Positions 31,545-44,536 of a DNA stretch of 64,000 nt are shown here, piece after piece. The notes below the pieces were generated by a model. It did no database searches. It was not told the DNA's origin and saw only the letters and a list, made by a program, of their open reading frames with translations. Location of the stretch: the NCBI RefSeq assembly GCF_031755915.1, contig NC_083384.1, positions 70,001 through 134,000 of the forward strand, written 5' to 3'. Positions within the stretch are counted from its first letter, which is position 1; each line of letters opens with the position of its first letter. The translations under genes and the position numbers were made by a program. The stretch is from Ziziphus jujuba (taxonomy: Eukaryota > Streptophyta > Magnoliopsida > Rosales > Rhamnaceae).

Positions 31545-33921
31545 GTTTAGGGGATATTAATAAGGTTATTGAGTGTAAGAAACCTTTGCTGGTCATGCTT
31601 TACAAAGAAAATTATTTTAATGATCAAACTAACTTTGAAGAACTTGAATTGCCAAGTTCAATGATTTCTCTTTCGAAGGAATTTGGAGATGTCTTCTCAA
31701 ACGAGATTCCAAGTGGACTACCACCTATTCGAGGGATAGAACATCAAATTGAGTTTGTTCCAGGGGCTGCTATACCAAATAGACCAGCTTATAGGAGCAA
31801 TCCTGAAGAAACAAAGGAGCTGCAAAAACAGGTAAGTGATTTGCTTGATAAAGGACACATTCGTGAAAGTTTAAGTCCATGTGCTGTTCCTATTTTGTTG
31901 GTACCTAAAAAGGATGGTTCTTGGAGAATGTGTGTTGATTGTAGGGCTATAAATAACATTACCATCAAATATAGACATCCCATTCCTAGATTAGATGATA
32001 TGCTTGATGAGTTGCATGGTGCTTGCATGTTTACAAAAATTGATCTTAGGAATGGTTATCACCAAATTAGGATGAAAGAAGGTGATGAATGGAAAACCGA
32101 ATTCAAAACTAAATATGGGCTGTATGAATGGTTAGTTATGCCTTTTGGATTATCCAATGCACCTAGTACCTTCATGAGGCTTATGAATCATGTAATTCGT
32201 CCATTTATTGGAAAATTTATGGTTGTTTATTTTGATGACATTCTAATATATAGCCGAAATTTGGATGACCATGTGGATCAACTTAGGCAAGTTTTGCAAG
32301 TTCTTAGAAAGGAAAGATTGTTTGCTAACATTAAAAAATGTGAATTTTGCAAAGAAGAGCTTGTGTTTCTAGGTTTTGTAGTAAGTGCTGCAGGAATCAA
32401 AGTTGACCAAGCTAAGGTGAAAGCAATTCAAGAGTGGCCGGTTCCTACTTCTATCACCCAAGTGAGGAGCTTTCATGGCTTGGCAAGCTTTTACAGAAGA
32501 GTTGTCAAGGATTTTAGTACCATAGCAGCACCATTGAATGAAGTTGTCAAGAAGAATGTTGGTTTCAAATGGGGGGAAGTACAAGAAAAATCTTTTAATT
32601 TGTTGAAAGAAAAATTATGTAATGCACCTTTGTTAGTTTTGCCAAATTTTTCTAAGACTTTTGAAATTGAGTGTGATGCTTCGGGTGTAGGTATTGGAGC
32701 TGCCTTAATGCAAGAAGGAAGACCCATAGCCTACTTTAGTGAAAAATTAAGTGGAGCTGCCCTAAACTACCCGACTTATGACAAGGAGATGTATGCTTTG
32801 GTGAGGGCTTTGGAGAAGTGGCAGCATTATCTCATGCCAAAGGAGTTTGTGATTCATACAGATCATGAGTCTTTGAAGCATATCAAGGGTCAAGGAAAGC
32901 TCAACCGAAGGCATGCTAAGTGGATTGAATTTATTGAAACATTTCCATATGTGATCCACTACAAAAAAGGTAAGGAAAATGTGGTTGCTGATGCATTATC
33001 CCGAAGGTATATGCTCTTTTCTACCTTAGATGCTAGATTGCTTGGATTTGAACAATTGAAAGAACTTTATGAGCATGATAGTGACTTTGGAGAAATTTTT
33101 AGAACCTGTTTGAAACATGGATTTAATAAATTTTACATATTTGAGGGATATTTGTTTAAGGAAAACAAACTTTGTGTGCCTAATTGTAGTATTAGGGAAT
33201 TATTGGTTCGGGAAGGACATGGGGGTGGTTTAATGGGCCATTTTGGTGTTTTAAAAACTTTATCCTTACTGCAAGAACATTTTTATTAGCATAACATGAG
33301 GAGAGATGTTGAGAGAATTTGTGAAAGATGTTTGAAGTGCCGAAAAACAAAATCAACATTGAAACCGCATGGATTGTATAAGCCTTTGCCGATCCCTACC
33401 TATCCTTGGGTAGATTTGTCTATGGATTTTATTCTTGGGTTGCCTAGGTCAAGGACAGGTAAGGATTCAATATTTGTTGTAGTAGATAGGTTTTCTAAGA
33501 TGGCACATTTTATTGCATGTAACAAAACTGATGATGCATCCAATATTGCTAATTTATTTTTCAAGGAAATTGTGAGATTGCATGGAATGCCAAGAACTAT
33601 TGTTTCGGATAGGGATGCTAAGTTCCTAAGCTATTTTTGGAAAACATTGTGGGCTAAATTAGGTACTAAGCTTTTATTTTCAACTACTTGTCATCCACAA
33701 ACTGATGGACAAACCGAAGTAGTAAATAGAACCTTGTCTGCATTGTTGAGAGCATTAATTAGTAGAAATTTAAGGACTTGGGAAGAATGTTTGCCACATG
33801 TTGAATTTGCATATAATAGGTCTTTACATTCAGCAACTAAATTTACTCCATTTGAAATTGTTTATGGTTTTAATCCTTTGACTCCATTAGATTTAACACC
33901 TTTGCCTTTAAGTGAGCGTGC
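31494..33921 (+). pseudogene. reverse transcriptase-RNase H-integrase of element B, interrupted by element C
   Basis: In the pol frame: linker [15 protein letters not shown] with [33 protein letters not shown] and catalytic YFDDIL (32228-32245); RNase H from [38 protein letters not shown] and [16 protein letters not shown]; integrase HHCC zinc motif ([18 protein letters not shown]); then the catalytic triad regions [13 protein letters not shown] and [12 protein letters not shown] near 33287 (Trp expected, HFY-WHN) is the only nonsense codon in this stretch. RT-RH-IN order defines Ty3/gypsy, and the RT block and C-terminus fit the CRM clade. Element C cuts it at 33921, and the frame resumes at 40274. 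Confidence 0.93.
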
Positions 33922-35061
33922 TGATACGAACCTAGGACGACCTGCTCCTAAACCCATATTATATTAGCCCGGATCTCAATTAAGTTCAAGTTCTAATGGA
34001 ATTGACCTCAACCCCTAACCAACCTGTGGTTAGAAACCTTGGTATAATGTAGACGCCACAATAGGGGATGGAAAACCTATTGATAAGTCAAGCTAAAACA
34101 ACCAATTCTCTAATGGTGTTTTAGGTGTTCTCAAAGAACATAGAGATAATTAATCTCACAAGTATTTTCTTAATCAAATCAAAGGTTTAAAGTTGTCTTA
34201 TTAATGAAAAATAAGCCTTTAAATAGGCTTTGAAAGAAACAAAATAAACCCTAAAAACCCTAGGAAAAACCGGCCACACAATGAAGAAGTCTACCATGGC
34301 CGAAACTTTCCTTTTCCTAATCTAATTTGGATTAATTAATTCCTTTATTTTGAATTAGGAATTAATTAATTTACAATGAAAATAATAAAATAATAACTTT
34401 CCTAATCTTATTTGTCCAGAAAATAAATAAATAGAAACTAAAAATAATGGTAGTTTCCTAAAACAAAAAGTAGAATAAAATTAGGAAACTAAAATACTAG
34501 CTTTTTTGATCAAGTTGACTTTGATCAATCTTTGACCTCTTTGAGCTTCAAATCAGCTTCTAGATGCTTTGTAGGATGCCAAATAAGCTGAATATGAAGT
34601 CCCACACGTTGCCCATGCTTGGAAAAATAAGAAAAGGCTAAAACAGTAAAATACAGTAAAGGCAGCAAGCAATACAGCAAATTCGGCCAAATTGTTGATG
34701 CTGTCCGTACAAGCCCTTTTTGATTGCATTTGAGGCTGCTTTAACTTGATTCCATGACCTCTTAGGCATATGTATTGAACCCATAAAGCATTGGAACCAT
34801 TTCATGCTTCCCGGACTCCAAAAATGTACCAAAACCGTCACCCGGGTCCGTATCGGCTTCCACCACTTGGATGCTTCGAATAGGCTTTGTATCTTCAAGT
34901 ATGGACAAGCTCTGTTGAGATTAATTACGCTCTGTATAAATACTCCCAGGTTTCCCTTAAATCTCTTAATTTGAGCTCTTGTGATTAGCCTAGTCTTCAT
35001 CCGTGTCGAGTCAGCACCCCAGCGGGTTATCGGTGGAGCGGGCTCGGGCGGAATCACATCA
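33922..35061 (-). repeat. 3' LTR of element C
   Basis: TGATACGAACC to CACATCA on the plus strand, 1140 bp. Confidence 0.93.
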
Positions 35062-37949
35062 TTCCCCTCCTCTTGAAAAGGATTTGTCCTCAAATCAAGA
35101 TCATCACCTGCAGAAAAAGGAGTTAAATCAGCAACATTAAATGCAGCACTCATGTTATACTCACCTAGTAAATCAAGCTTGTAGGCAATCTTGTTATTGG
35201 GCTCCAAAACTTGAAAAGGTCCATCCATAGGCGGCATGAGCTTTGACTTTCTTTGATTAGGAAACCTTTCCTTTTGTAAATGCAACCAAACCAATTCTCC
35301 TGGGTCAAATACTATTGTAACAAAATCTAGAAATACATGCTCATTATGGTAAAAATTACACTTTTTAAAGTTAGCAAACAATATTTTCCAAATTTTCAAA
35401 TTTCCACTAATTAAAGCTCTCAACAATGCAGATAAAGTTCTATGCAATAAAGACATCTTTAAATAAGTATCTTTAAACTTCATGGTTAGCAATGATTTTT
35501 TATTCATAATTACTTTATTAACATCACCAAAGCTAAGATAACAATTTAGATTCTTCATTTCTTGTCTTCCTTTTCCTTTCTCACTCAATGCCATCTCACC
35601 TTCCTCACTCTCGGCTTTTGCACCAAATTTCTCACTCTTGGTTTTAATAAAATTTTTCCACACAACCTGAGTATTAGAAGACTTACCTCGGACAGCAAGC
35701 TCACCTTTTCCCTCTTGATTGGATGGTAGTCCACTTGGAATTTCATTTGGTAAGACATCTCCAAATTCCTTCAAAAGAGAAATCATTGAACTTGGCAATT
35801 CAAGTTCTTCAAAGTTAGTTTGATCATTAAAATAATTTTCTTTGTAAAGCATGACCAGAAAAGGTTTCTTACACTCAATAACCTTATTAATATCCCCTAA
35901 ACTCAAATAAAAATTCTGGTTTTTCCTCTCTTTTCTTTCTTTTCTTTTTCTTTCCTCGGTTTGGCTCTCATTGGCGGAAATTTCCAGTTTTTGTGTGCTC
36001 TCGAGTTTGCTCTCTTTTCTCACCCCTCTCTCGGCTTTTTCTTGGTCTTTCCACTCAATATAAACCTTAGAAACCTTACCTTGGTCAGCAACCTCAACCT
36101 TACCTTCTTGAATGGATGGTGAAGCCGTTGGTGCCATACTTGCTTTTTCCTTAAGCTTTTTGGCTTCTCTCCTTTGTTGCATTTGTAATTGGTCTTTGTA
36201 AACCTCTTTAGGAGATAATGGTTCCAGCTTGACCTTCTTCCCTTTAAACCTGAAAACAATAATATTTTCTCGACCAAAATGAGTAGCATCTTTATCAAAT
36301 TGCCATGGCCTACCTAATAGTATATGTCCAGCAATCATGGGTACAATATCACATAAAACTACATCCTCATATCTACCTATATTAAATTTTACTTTGGCTT
36401 GTTTATTCACTTTTATTTCACCACCATCATTAAGCCATTGTAATCTATATGGTTCTAGATGTTTAATAGTTATTAAGCCTAATTTATCAACTACAATGTT
36501 ACTAATTACATTTGTACAACTTCCACTATCAATAATCATACTACAAATCTTACCTTGAATTTCACATCGGGTGTGGAAGATGTTCTCTCTTTGAATTTCA
36601 TCCTCACCTTTGTATGCAGCAAGTACTCTCCTAGAAAGCAAGTTTAATTCAGCATTGGATGCTTGCAAGGTTTTGGGTTCATCCTCCAAGTCCTCCTCCT
36701 CTTGCTTGGCTTCATCCTCACTTTCTTCACTTTCCGATTCTAGCTCGTCATTGCCCTTTAACACCATGATTCTTCTATTCGGGCATTGGCTAGCGATGTG
36801 TCCTCCTCCCTGGCACTTAAAACACATAACATCATGAGTTCTAAAAGGTTTAGGATCTAATTTTACCTCATTCTTTGGTGCTTGGACAGATTCGGTTCTA
36901 GTCTCCTTCCTTGGCCAATTTGAACTTTCTTCTTTGACTTTCGGCTTTGGCTTGCTTTCATAGATGGGATTGTTCCTCCAGCCACTAGAATTGGACCTTC
37001 CACTGTTGGAAACACCTCCAAACCATGATCTTACACCCCTCCTCTTGAATTGGTGCTCTAATTTAATAGCCACATGCAACATCTCCTCCAATTCCACATA
37101 TTGTTGCAATTCTAGTCGATTGGCTATTTCACGTTTCAAACCACCAAGAAACCTTGCCATGGTTGCTTCCCTATCTTCATTCAAGTTCAATCTCTTCATA
37201 AGCATCTCCATCTACTTGTAATAATCCTCCACGGATCCATGTCCTTGAGATAAAGATTGAAGTCTTTGATGCAGCAACCTATGATAGTGTGATGGTACGA
37301 ATCGCTTCCGCATGGCTCCTTTCATTTGTCGCCATGTAGTAATCAAGTCATCACCAACTCTCCTTCGGGTGTTTTGCTCATTGGTCCACCATTGGAGTGC
37401 ATAATGTCCAAACTCCATTGCTGCCAATTTCACCTTCTTAGCCTCCGAATAATTATGGCGATCAAATATCATCTCCATCTTTTCTTCCCACTCCAAATAT
37501 GCTTCGGGGTCGCTTTTTCCCATGAATGGTGGGATGTTGATCTTGATATTGCTAAGATTGTCATCTGTTTCTTCCTTCCTATATCTTCCATGGCCAGCTC
37601 TATCTTGGACAGCAAAAGTTTCATCCATACCTTCCTCAAAGTCTCCACCGAATGGCTCCTCATCAAATTCCTCTCTCGATCTTTCGCGCCCTCCTCGTCC
37701 TCGGCCTCGTCCTCCATGGAATTTTTGCCTATTTCTTGTGTTCGAAATTCCTTGGGAAAATTCTAGCCTTCCCATCCTTTGATTCACATGCTCAACTTGA
37801 GCACTAACCCGCTGTATTGACTCCAAAACAGCTCTCATGTCCACTTGGTCTCCGCTCCCGGTAGCTCGGACATTGCCATGGAATGCTACGGACTCTTCCT
37901 CATTGATCCTCAAGGGTGGATCTCCTCTTCTTATTCTAGAATCTGCCAT
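34638..37949 (-). pseudogene. gag-protease-composite polyprotein of element C
   Basis: ATG 37949 (MADSRIRRGDPPLRINEEES) to a stop at 34638, over 1100 codons with one nonsense codon, TAG at 37212-37214 (YYK-E-MEML expected, GAG to TAG). Gag, CCHC ([14 protein letters not shown]), protease [13 protein letters not shown], linker to PSGLP, second linker [15 protein letters not shown], integrase scrap [20 protein letters not shown] scrap NFKKCNF, integrase C-terminus [20 protein letters not shown] and the long read-through into the LTR. One base change away from a continuous frame, hence probably recently mobile with helper enzymes. Confidence 0.9.
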
Positions 37950-39114
37950 GTTAGTAAAATACTGCAAAAATAAAATAAATCCTCACAATATTCACTCCCT
38001 CACGTGTTTCACTCAAACAAGGTCTCGACACTCGTGTTTGCACACTAGTTTCGGCTTTTACCCTCTTTTAAGCTCACACACTCTTGCCTTTTTCCACTCA
38101 ATGAATTATCTCAAAGTTCTAATTAAAACACCCACAAAACAGCAATTAGATCACTAGTATGTTTTAATTAAACTTATCAACAAAACAGTAGCAAAAAGTA
38201 GGCAATACCGAAAGAATCCAACAAATCCTAATTTTTTCGACTTTCTAGACAAGAAAACATAAAATAATGGGAAAACGTTGGAATTTTTAAAAACTGCACC
38301 AGATGGTAGTAGATTATGAGTTCAAGAATAAAATTCTAGAAAAAGAAATTCAAATACGAACAAGAATCAAAGAGAACAAAAATATAGAAAAGTGTTGGTT
38401 GTTGTTCTTGTAATTCAAGTTTTGTATCAACTTCTTTAACTAATTTTAATCCAAAAAATTTAAACACCCAAAATCCAAATATCCAGCAGCAAAAAATAAT
38501 TTCCCAGCAACTCAAATATTGAATAAATAATCAAAAAAACCAGCAGCTCCAACAAATTTCCAGCAAACAAATCAAACTCCAACAAACTGAAATATTTTTC
38601 TTTTTTTCTTTTTTTTTTTTAGTCGGCTTTACCTCTTTTTTCTTTTTTTTTTTCTTTTTTCACTCACAGAACATAAACAACTGCAGTAGCAAGAATAATT
38701 ACCAAAATTGCAATTCCAACTCCAAAACAAACACCAAACTCGTGACCTCCAAATAAACAAAATGTGCAGTTTTTTTTTTTTTTTTTTTAAATGTTGCCGC
38801 AAACTTCTTTTTTTTTTTTTTTTTTTTTTGAATATATGAATGCAAATATTTAAGACTAAAACAGCAAAGGAAAATCAACAAAAACAAAAATTAACAAGAA
38901 CAATGATGAAAAACAACCAACAAACTAGGAAACAAAAATACGATAAAACTAGGAAATCCCAATTCAACTAGGAATGATTTTTTTTTTTAATTTTTTTTTT
39001 TTAAGATGAAGAACGTGTAGGGGATGGATGCAACCTTAACCTAATGCTAAAATTGCAGAATAACACAAAAACAAATAAAACAAATAAAGATAGATCAAAC
39101 CTGAACAAAATTTA
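37950..39114 (-). other. untranslated leader of element C
   Basis: Leader with several long T runs on the plus strand (for example near 38770-38790 and 38809-38829). Confidence 0.72.
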
Positions 39115-39126
39115 GCTCTGATACCA
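39115..39126 (-). other. primer binding site of element C
   Basis: Complement TGGTATCAGAGC, perfect, two bases from the 5' LTR. Confidence 0.92.
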
Positions 39127-39128
39127 AA

Positions 39129-40268
39129 TGATACGAACCTAGGACGACCTGCTCCTAAACCCGTATTATATTAACCCGGATCTCAATTAAGTTCAAGTTC
39201 TAATGGAATTGACCTCAACCCCTAACCAACCTGTGGTTAGAAACCTTGGTATAATGTAGACGCCACAATAGGGGATGGAAAGCCTATTGATAAGTCAAGC
39301 TAAAACAACCAATTCTCTAATGGTGTTTTAGGTGTTCTCAAAGAACATAGAGATAATTAATCTCACAAGTATTTTCTTAATCAAATCAAAGTTTTAAAGT
39401 TGTCTTATTAATGAAAAATAAGCCTTTAAATAGGCTTTGAAAGAAACAAAATAAACCCTAAAAACCCTAGGAAAAACCGGCCACACAATGAAGAAGTCTA
39501 CCTTCGCCGAAACTTTCCTTTTCCTAATCTAATTTGGATTAATTAATTCCTTTATTTTGAATTAGGAATTAATTAATTTACAATGAAAATAATAAAATAA
39601 TAACTTTCCTAATCTTATTTGTCCAGAAAATAAATAAATAGAAACTAAAAATAATGGTAGTTTCCTAAAACAAAAAGTAGAATAAAATTAGGAAACTAAA
39701 ATACTAGCTTTTTTGATCAAGTTGACTTTGATCAATCTTTGACCTCTTTGAGCTTTAAATCAGCTTCTAGATGCTTTGTAGGATGCCAAATAAGCTGAAT
39801 ATGAAGTCCCACACGTTGCCCATGCTTGGAAAAATAAGAAAAGGCTAAAACAGTAAAATACAGTAAAGCCAGCAAGCAATACAGCAAATTCGGCCAAATT
39901 GTTGATGCTGTCCGTACAAGCCCTTTTTGATTGCATTTGAGGCTGCTTTAACTTGATTCCATGACCTCTTAGGCATATGTATTGAACCCATAAAGCATTG
40001 GAATCATTTCATGCTTCCCGGACTCCAAAAATGTACCAAAACCGTCACCCGGGTCCGTATCGGCTTCCACCACTTGCATGCTTCGAATAGGCTTTGTATC
40101 TTCAAGAATGGACAAGCTCTGTTGAGATTAATTATGCTCTGTATAAATACTCCCAGGTTTCCCTTAAATCTCTTAATTTGAGCTCTTGTGATTGGCCTAG
40201 TCTTCATCCGTGTCGAGTCAGCACCCCAGCGGGTTATCGGTGGTGCGGGCTCGGGCGGAATCACATCA
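39129..40268 (-). repeat. 5' LTR of element C
   Basis: 1140 bp, nearly identical to 33922-35061, followed by TSD CGTGC. Confidence 0.93.
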
Positions 40269-40341
40269 CGTGCTAATCTAGATGGAAAACAAAAAGCTGA
40301 TTTTGTAAAGCAAATTCATGAGAAGACACGAGCAAACATTG
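40269..40341 (+). pseudogene. integrase continuation of element B
   Basis: After TSD CGTGC the integrase frame resumes as NLDGKQKADFVKQIHEKTRA and stops near 40341, where a deletion joins it to the last part of the 3' LTR. The integrase C-terminus, the purine tract and most of the LTR are lost. The same integrase stretch is seen in the scrap at 54490-54570. Confidence 0.85.
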
Positions 40342-40630
40342 AGGCTTATTTTTCAATAATAAAACAATTTTGATTTGATTGGGAAAATACTTGTGAGATT
40401 AATTATCTCTTTGTTCTTTGAGAACACCTAAAACACCATTAGAGAATTGGTTGTTTTAGCTTGACTTATCAATAGGTTTTCCATCCCCTATTGTGGCGTC
40501 TACATTATACCAAGGTTTCTAACCACAGGTTGGTTAGGGGTTGAGGTCAATTCCATTAGAACTTGAACTTAATTAAGATCCGGGCTAATATATTACGGGT
40601 TTAGGAGCAGGTCGTCCTAGGTTCGTATCA
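40342..40630 (+). repeat. truncated 3' LTR of element B
   Basis: Starts in GAGGCTTATTTTTCAATAA of the LTR, downstream of the TATA-like box, and ends TTCGTATCA before TSD ACATT. Confidence 0.9.
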
Positions 40631-40635
40631 ACATT

Positions 40636-42363
40636 GCTAGCCAATGCCCGAATAGAAGAATCATGGTGTTAAAGGGCAATGGCGAGCTAGAATCGGAAAG
40701 TGAAGAAAGTGAGGATGAAGCCAAGCAAGAGGAGGAGGACTTGGAGGATGAACCCGAAACCATATAAGCATCCAATGCTAAATTAAACTTGCTTTCTAGG
40801 AGAGTACTTGCTGCATACAAAGATGAGGATAAAATTCAAAGAGAGAACATCTTCCACACCCGATGTGAAATTCAAGGTAAGATTTGTAGTATGATTATTG
40901 ATAGTGGAAGTTGTACAAATGTAATTAGTAACATTGTAGTTGATAAATTAGGCTTAATAACTATTAAACATCCAGAACCTTATAGATTACAATGGCTTAA
41001 TGATAGTGGTGAAATAAAAGTGAATAAACAAGCCAAAGTAAAATATAATATAGGTAGATATGAGGATGTAGTTTTATGTGATATTGTACCCATGATTGCT
41101 GGACATATACTATTAGGTAGACCATGGCAATTTGATAAAGATGCTACTCATTTTGGTCGAGAAAATAGTATTGTTTTTAGGTTTAAAGGGAAGAAGGTCA
41201 AGCTGGAACCATTATCTCCTAAAGAGGTTTACAAAGACCAATTACAAATGCAACAAAGGAAAGAAGCCGAAAAGCTCAAGGAAAAAGCAAGTATGGCACC
41301 AATGGCTTCACCATCCTTTCAAGAAGGTAAGAATGAGGTTGCTGATCAAGGTAAGGTTTCTAAGACTCATATTGAGTGGAAAGATCAAGGAAAAACTGAA
41401 AGAGAGGGGAAAGAAAGTGGCAAACCCGAGAGCTTGGAGAAGGAAGGGAAATCCAAAGGTTTGCACCAATCCAAGGGGGAAAAAGAAAAAGAAAGAAAAG
41501 AAAGGTCAAGTAGCAACTTTTTATTTGAGTTTAGGGGATATTAATAAGGTTATTGAGTGTAAGACACCTTTGCTGGTCATGATTTATAAAGAAAATTATT
41601 TTAATGATCAAACTAACTATGAAGAACTTGAATTCCCAAGTTCAATGATTTCTCTTTTGAAGGAATTTGGAGATGTCTTTCCAAATGAAATTCCAAGTGG
41701 ACTACCATCCATTCAAGAGGAAAAATGTGAGCTTTCTGTCCAAGGTAAGTCTTCTAAAGCCCAGTTTGAGTGGAAAAATTATATTAAACCCAAAAGTGAG
41801 AAATTTGGTGCAAAAGCCGAGAGTGATGTAAAACCCATTGAATCAGTGAGTGTGAAAGAAAAAGAAAGGAAAAATATAAATTTTTATCTTAGCTTTGGTG
41901 ATGTTAATAACATAATTACGAATAAGAAATCATTACTGACCATGAATTTTAAAGATACTTATTTAAAGATGTCTTTATTGCCTAGAACTTTATTTGCAAT
42001 GTTGAGAGCTTTACTTAGTGGCAATTTGAAAATTTGGGAAATATTGTTTGCTAACTTTAAAAAGGGTAATTTTTACCATAATGAGCATGTATTTCTAGAT
42101 TTTGTTGTAATAGTGTTTGACCTAGGAGAATTGGTTTGGTTGCACTTGTGAAAGGAAAGGTTTCCTAAACAAAGAAAGTCAAAGCTCATGCCGCCTATGG
42201 ATGGACTTTTTCAAGTTTTGAAGCGGATTCACGAGAATACCTACAAACTTAATTTAATAGGTGAGTATAGTGTTAGTGCTGCATTTATTATTGCTGATTT
42301 AACTCCTTTTTCTGCAGGTGATGATCTTGATTTGAGGACAAATCCTTTTCAAGAGGAGGGGAA
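40636..42363 (+). pseudogene. element A, distal gag-protease-composite part
   Basis: Resumes with [13 protein letters not shown] after element B. TAA near 40767 (Gln expected). Protease [33 protein letters not shown]. An extra T near 41521 shifts the frame between the linker and [13 protein letters not shown]. It then has the second linker [15 protein letters not shown], the integrase scrap (RTLFAMLRALL), the RT scrap NFKKGNF, and the integrase C-terminus with a TGA at 42149-42151. Ends at purine tract AGAGGAGGGGAA. Confidence 0.86.
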
Positions 42364-43487
42364 TGATGTGATTCCGCCCGAGCTTGCTTAACCGATAACC
42401 GCTGGGGTGCTAATCCGTTACGGATGAAGGTGGGACCAATCACTAGAGCACAAGCCAAGAAGTTCAAGGATAACCTTGATGTGCTTATTCAAAGGATAAA
42501 TCATAATCAAGAAGGAATGATCATGACCAAGGAACCAAGACCTGTTTTGCTAATACAAGCGCTGGAGACTGGTATGGACCCGGTTGACGGTTTTGGTACA
42601 TTTTTGGAGTCCGGGAAGCATGAAATGGTTTCAATGATTTATGGGTTCAATACATATGCCTAAGAGGTCATGGAATCAAGTTCAAGCAGCCTGAAATGCA
42701 ATCAAAAAGGGCTTGTACGGACAGCATCAACAATTTGGCCGAATTTACTGTATTGCTTGCTGGCTTTACTGTATTTTACTGTATTAGCCTTTTCTTATTT
42801 TTCCAAGTTTGGGCAACGTGTGGGACTTCATAGTCAGCTTATTTGGCATCCTAAAAAGCATCTAGAAGCTGATTTAGAGCTCAAAGAGGTCAAAGATTGA
42901 TCAAAGTCAACTTGATCAAAAGGCTAGCATTTTTAGTTTCCTAATTTGTTTTTACTTTTTTTTTTACGAAACTACCATTACTTTTTGGCTTTTATTTATT
43001 TATTTTCTGGACAAATAATTTTAGGAAGGTTTTGATTTTATTCTTTTCATTGTAAATTAATTAATTTCTAATTTAATATAAAGGAATTAATTAATCAAAC
43101 TTAGATTAGGAAAGGAAGTAGAGTTTCGGCCAACTAGGTTTCTTTATGTGTGGTGGCTGGTTTTCTTTACTTTCTAGGGTTTTATTTCGTGGCCTTGTAG
43201 CCTATTTAAAGGCTTAGTTGTCAATAAGAAAACAACTTTGATTTGATTGAGAAAATACTTATGAGATTAATTATCTCTTTGTTCTTTGAGAACACCTAAA
43301 ACACCATTAGAGAATTGGTTGTTTTAGCTTGACTTATCAATAGGTTTTTGTGGCTTCTACATTATACCAAGGTTTCTTACCACAGGTTGGTTAGGTGTTG
43401 AGGTCAATTCCATTAGAACTTCAACTTAATTAGGATCCGGGCTAATATAATACGGGTTTAGGAGCAGGTCGTCCTAGGTTCGTATCA
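42364..43487 (+). repeat. 3' LTR of element A
   Basis: 1124 bp, TGATGTGATTCC to TTCGTATCA, then TSD CCTTG. Confidence 0.92.
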
Positions 43488-43492
43488 CCTTG

Positions 43493-44536
43493 ACCCCGAA
43501 CCAACCTGTGATTAGAAACCTTGGTATATAGTGAAGACGCCACAGTAGGTGATGGAAGTCCTATTGATAAGTCAAAACTAAAACACTCATTCACTAATAG
43601 TGTTTTAGGTGTTCAAAAGAACAAAGAGAATTCAATCTCACAAATAATTTTCTGTATAAAATTCAAGCTTTATTCTTATTGAAAAGTAAGCCTTTAAATA
43701 GGCTACAAAGTCATGAAATAAAACCCTAAAAACAAAAGGAAAACCGGCCATACAAAGTAGTTTCCTATGGTGGCCGAAATTCTCACTTCTTTCCTAATCT
43801 AATTTGGATTAATTAATTCCATTATTTTGAATTAGGAATTAATTAATTTACAATAAAAATAATAAAAAATAACTTTCCTAGACTTATTTTTCCAGAAAAT
43901 AAATAAATGAAAACTAAAAAGTAATGGTAATTTACTGAAACAAAAAGTAGAATCAAATTACGAAACTAAAATACTAGCTTTTTGACTAAGTTGACTTTGA
44001 CCAATCTTTGACCAATTTGAGCTCCAAATCAGCTTCAGTATGCTTTTTAGGATGCCAAATAAGCTGATCATGAAGTCCCACACGTTTCCCTTTCTTGAAA
44101 GAAAGAGAAAAAGGCAACTCAGCAAAATACAGTAAAGTCAGCACAAAATACAGTAAAAACATGCCAAATTTGAAGCTATCCGTAGAACCCCTTTTTGAAT
44201 TCCTTTGAAGCTGGATTGACTTGATTTGATATCCTCTTAGACATATGTATTGAATCCATAATGAGTTGGAACCATTTCATGCTGCTCGGTGTCCATATTT
44301 GCACTAAAATTGCTACCCAGGTCCGTATCGGCTTCCACCACTTGGATGCTTAGAATAGGCTTTGTATCTTCTAGTATGGACAAGCTCTGTTGAGAATTGA
44401 TTACACCTTGTATAAATGCTCCTAGGTTTTCCTTAAGTCTCTTAATTTGAGCTCTTATGATTGGTCCGGTCTTTATACGTGTCGGGTCAACACCCTAGTA
44501 GGCTATCGGTTGAGCGGACTTGGGTGGAATCACATC
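43493..44536 (-). repeat. E6 3' LTR, second fragment
   Basis: Continues the LTR interrupted at 23913 (ACCCCGAACCAACCTGTG onward) and ends CACATCA, followed by the purine tract on the minus strand. Confidence 0.9.

Larger units (their letters stand above)
33922..40268 (-). mobile_element. element C (E8): complete non-autonomous element nested in element B
   Basis: Two 1140-bp LTRs (33922-35061 as 3' LTR, 39129-40268 as 5' LTR), perfect TSD CGTGC (33917-33921 and 40269-40273). The LTRs differ at only a few sites by eye. Being the innermost member of the stack it must be the youngest of the four. Confidence 0.95.
27238..40630 (+). mobile_element. element B (E5b): former autonomous CRM-like Ty3/gypsy element
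   Basis: 5' LTR 27238-28381 starting TGATGCGAATCC, interior with gag, protease, RT, RNase H and integrase, and a 3' LTR reduced to its last 289 bp (40342-40630). TSD ACATT at 27233-27237 and 40631-40635, inside the zinc-knuckle codons of element A. Element C is inserted in its integrase. Original length about 7.0 kb without element C. The only copy here with near-complete pol enzymes in normal order. Confidence 0.93.
23914..43487 (+). mobile_element. element A (E5a): CRM-like element nested in the E6 LTR
   Basis: 5' LTR 23914-25049, 3' LTR 42364-43487, TSD CCTTG at 23909-23913 and 43488-43492. Without its own insertion (element B) it is about 6.2 kb. Its interior is of the non-autonomous double-linker type. 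Element B sits in its zinc-knuckle codons. Confidence 0.93.
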
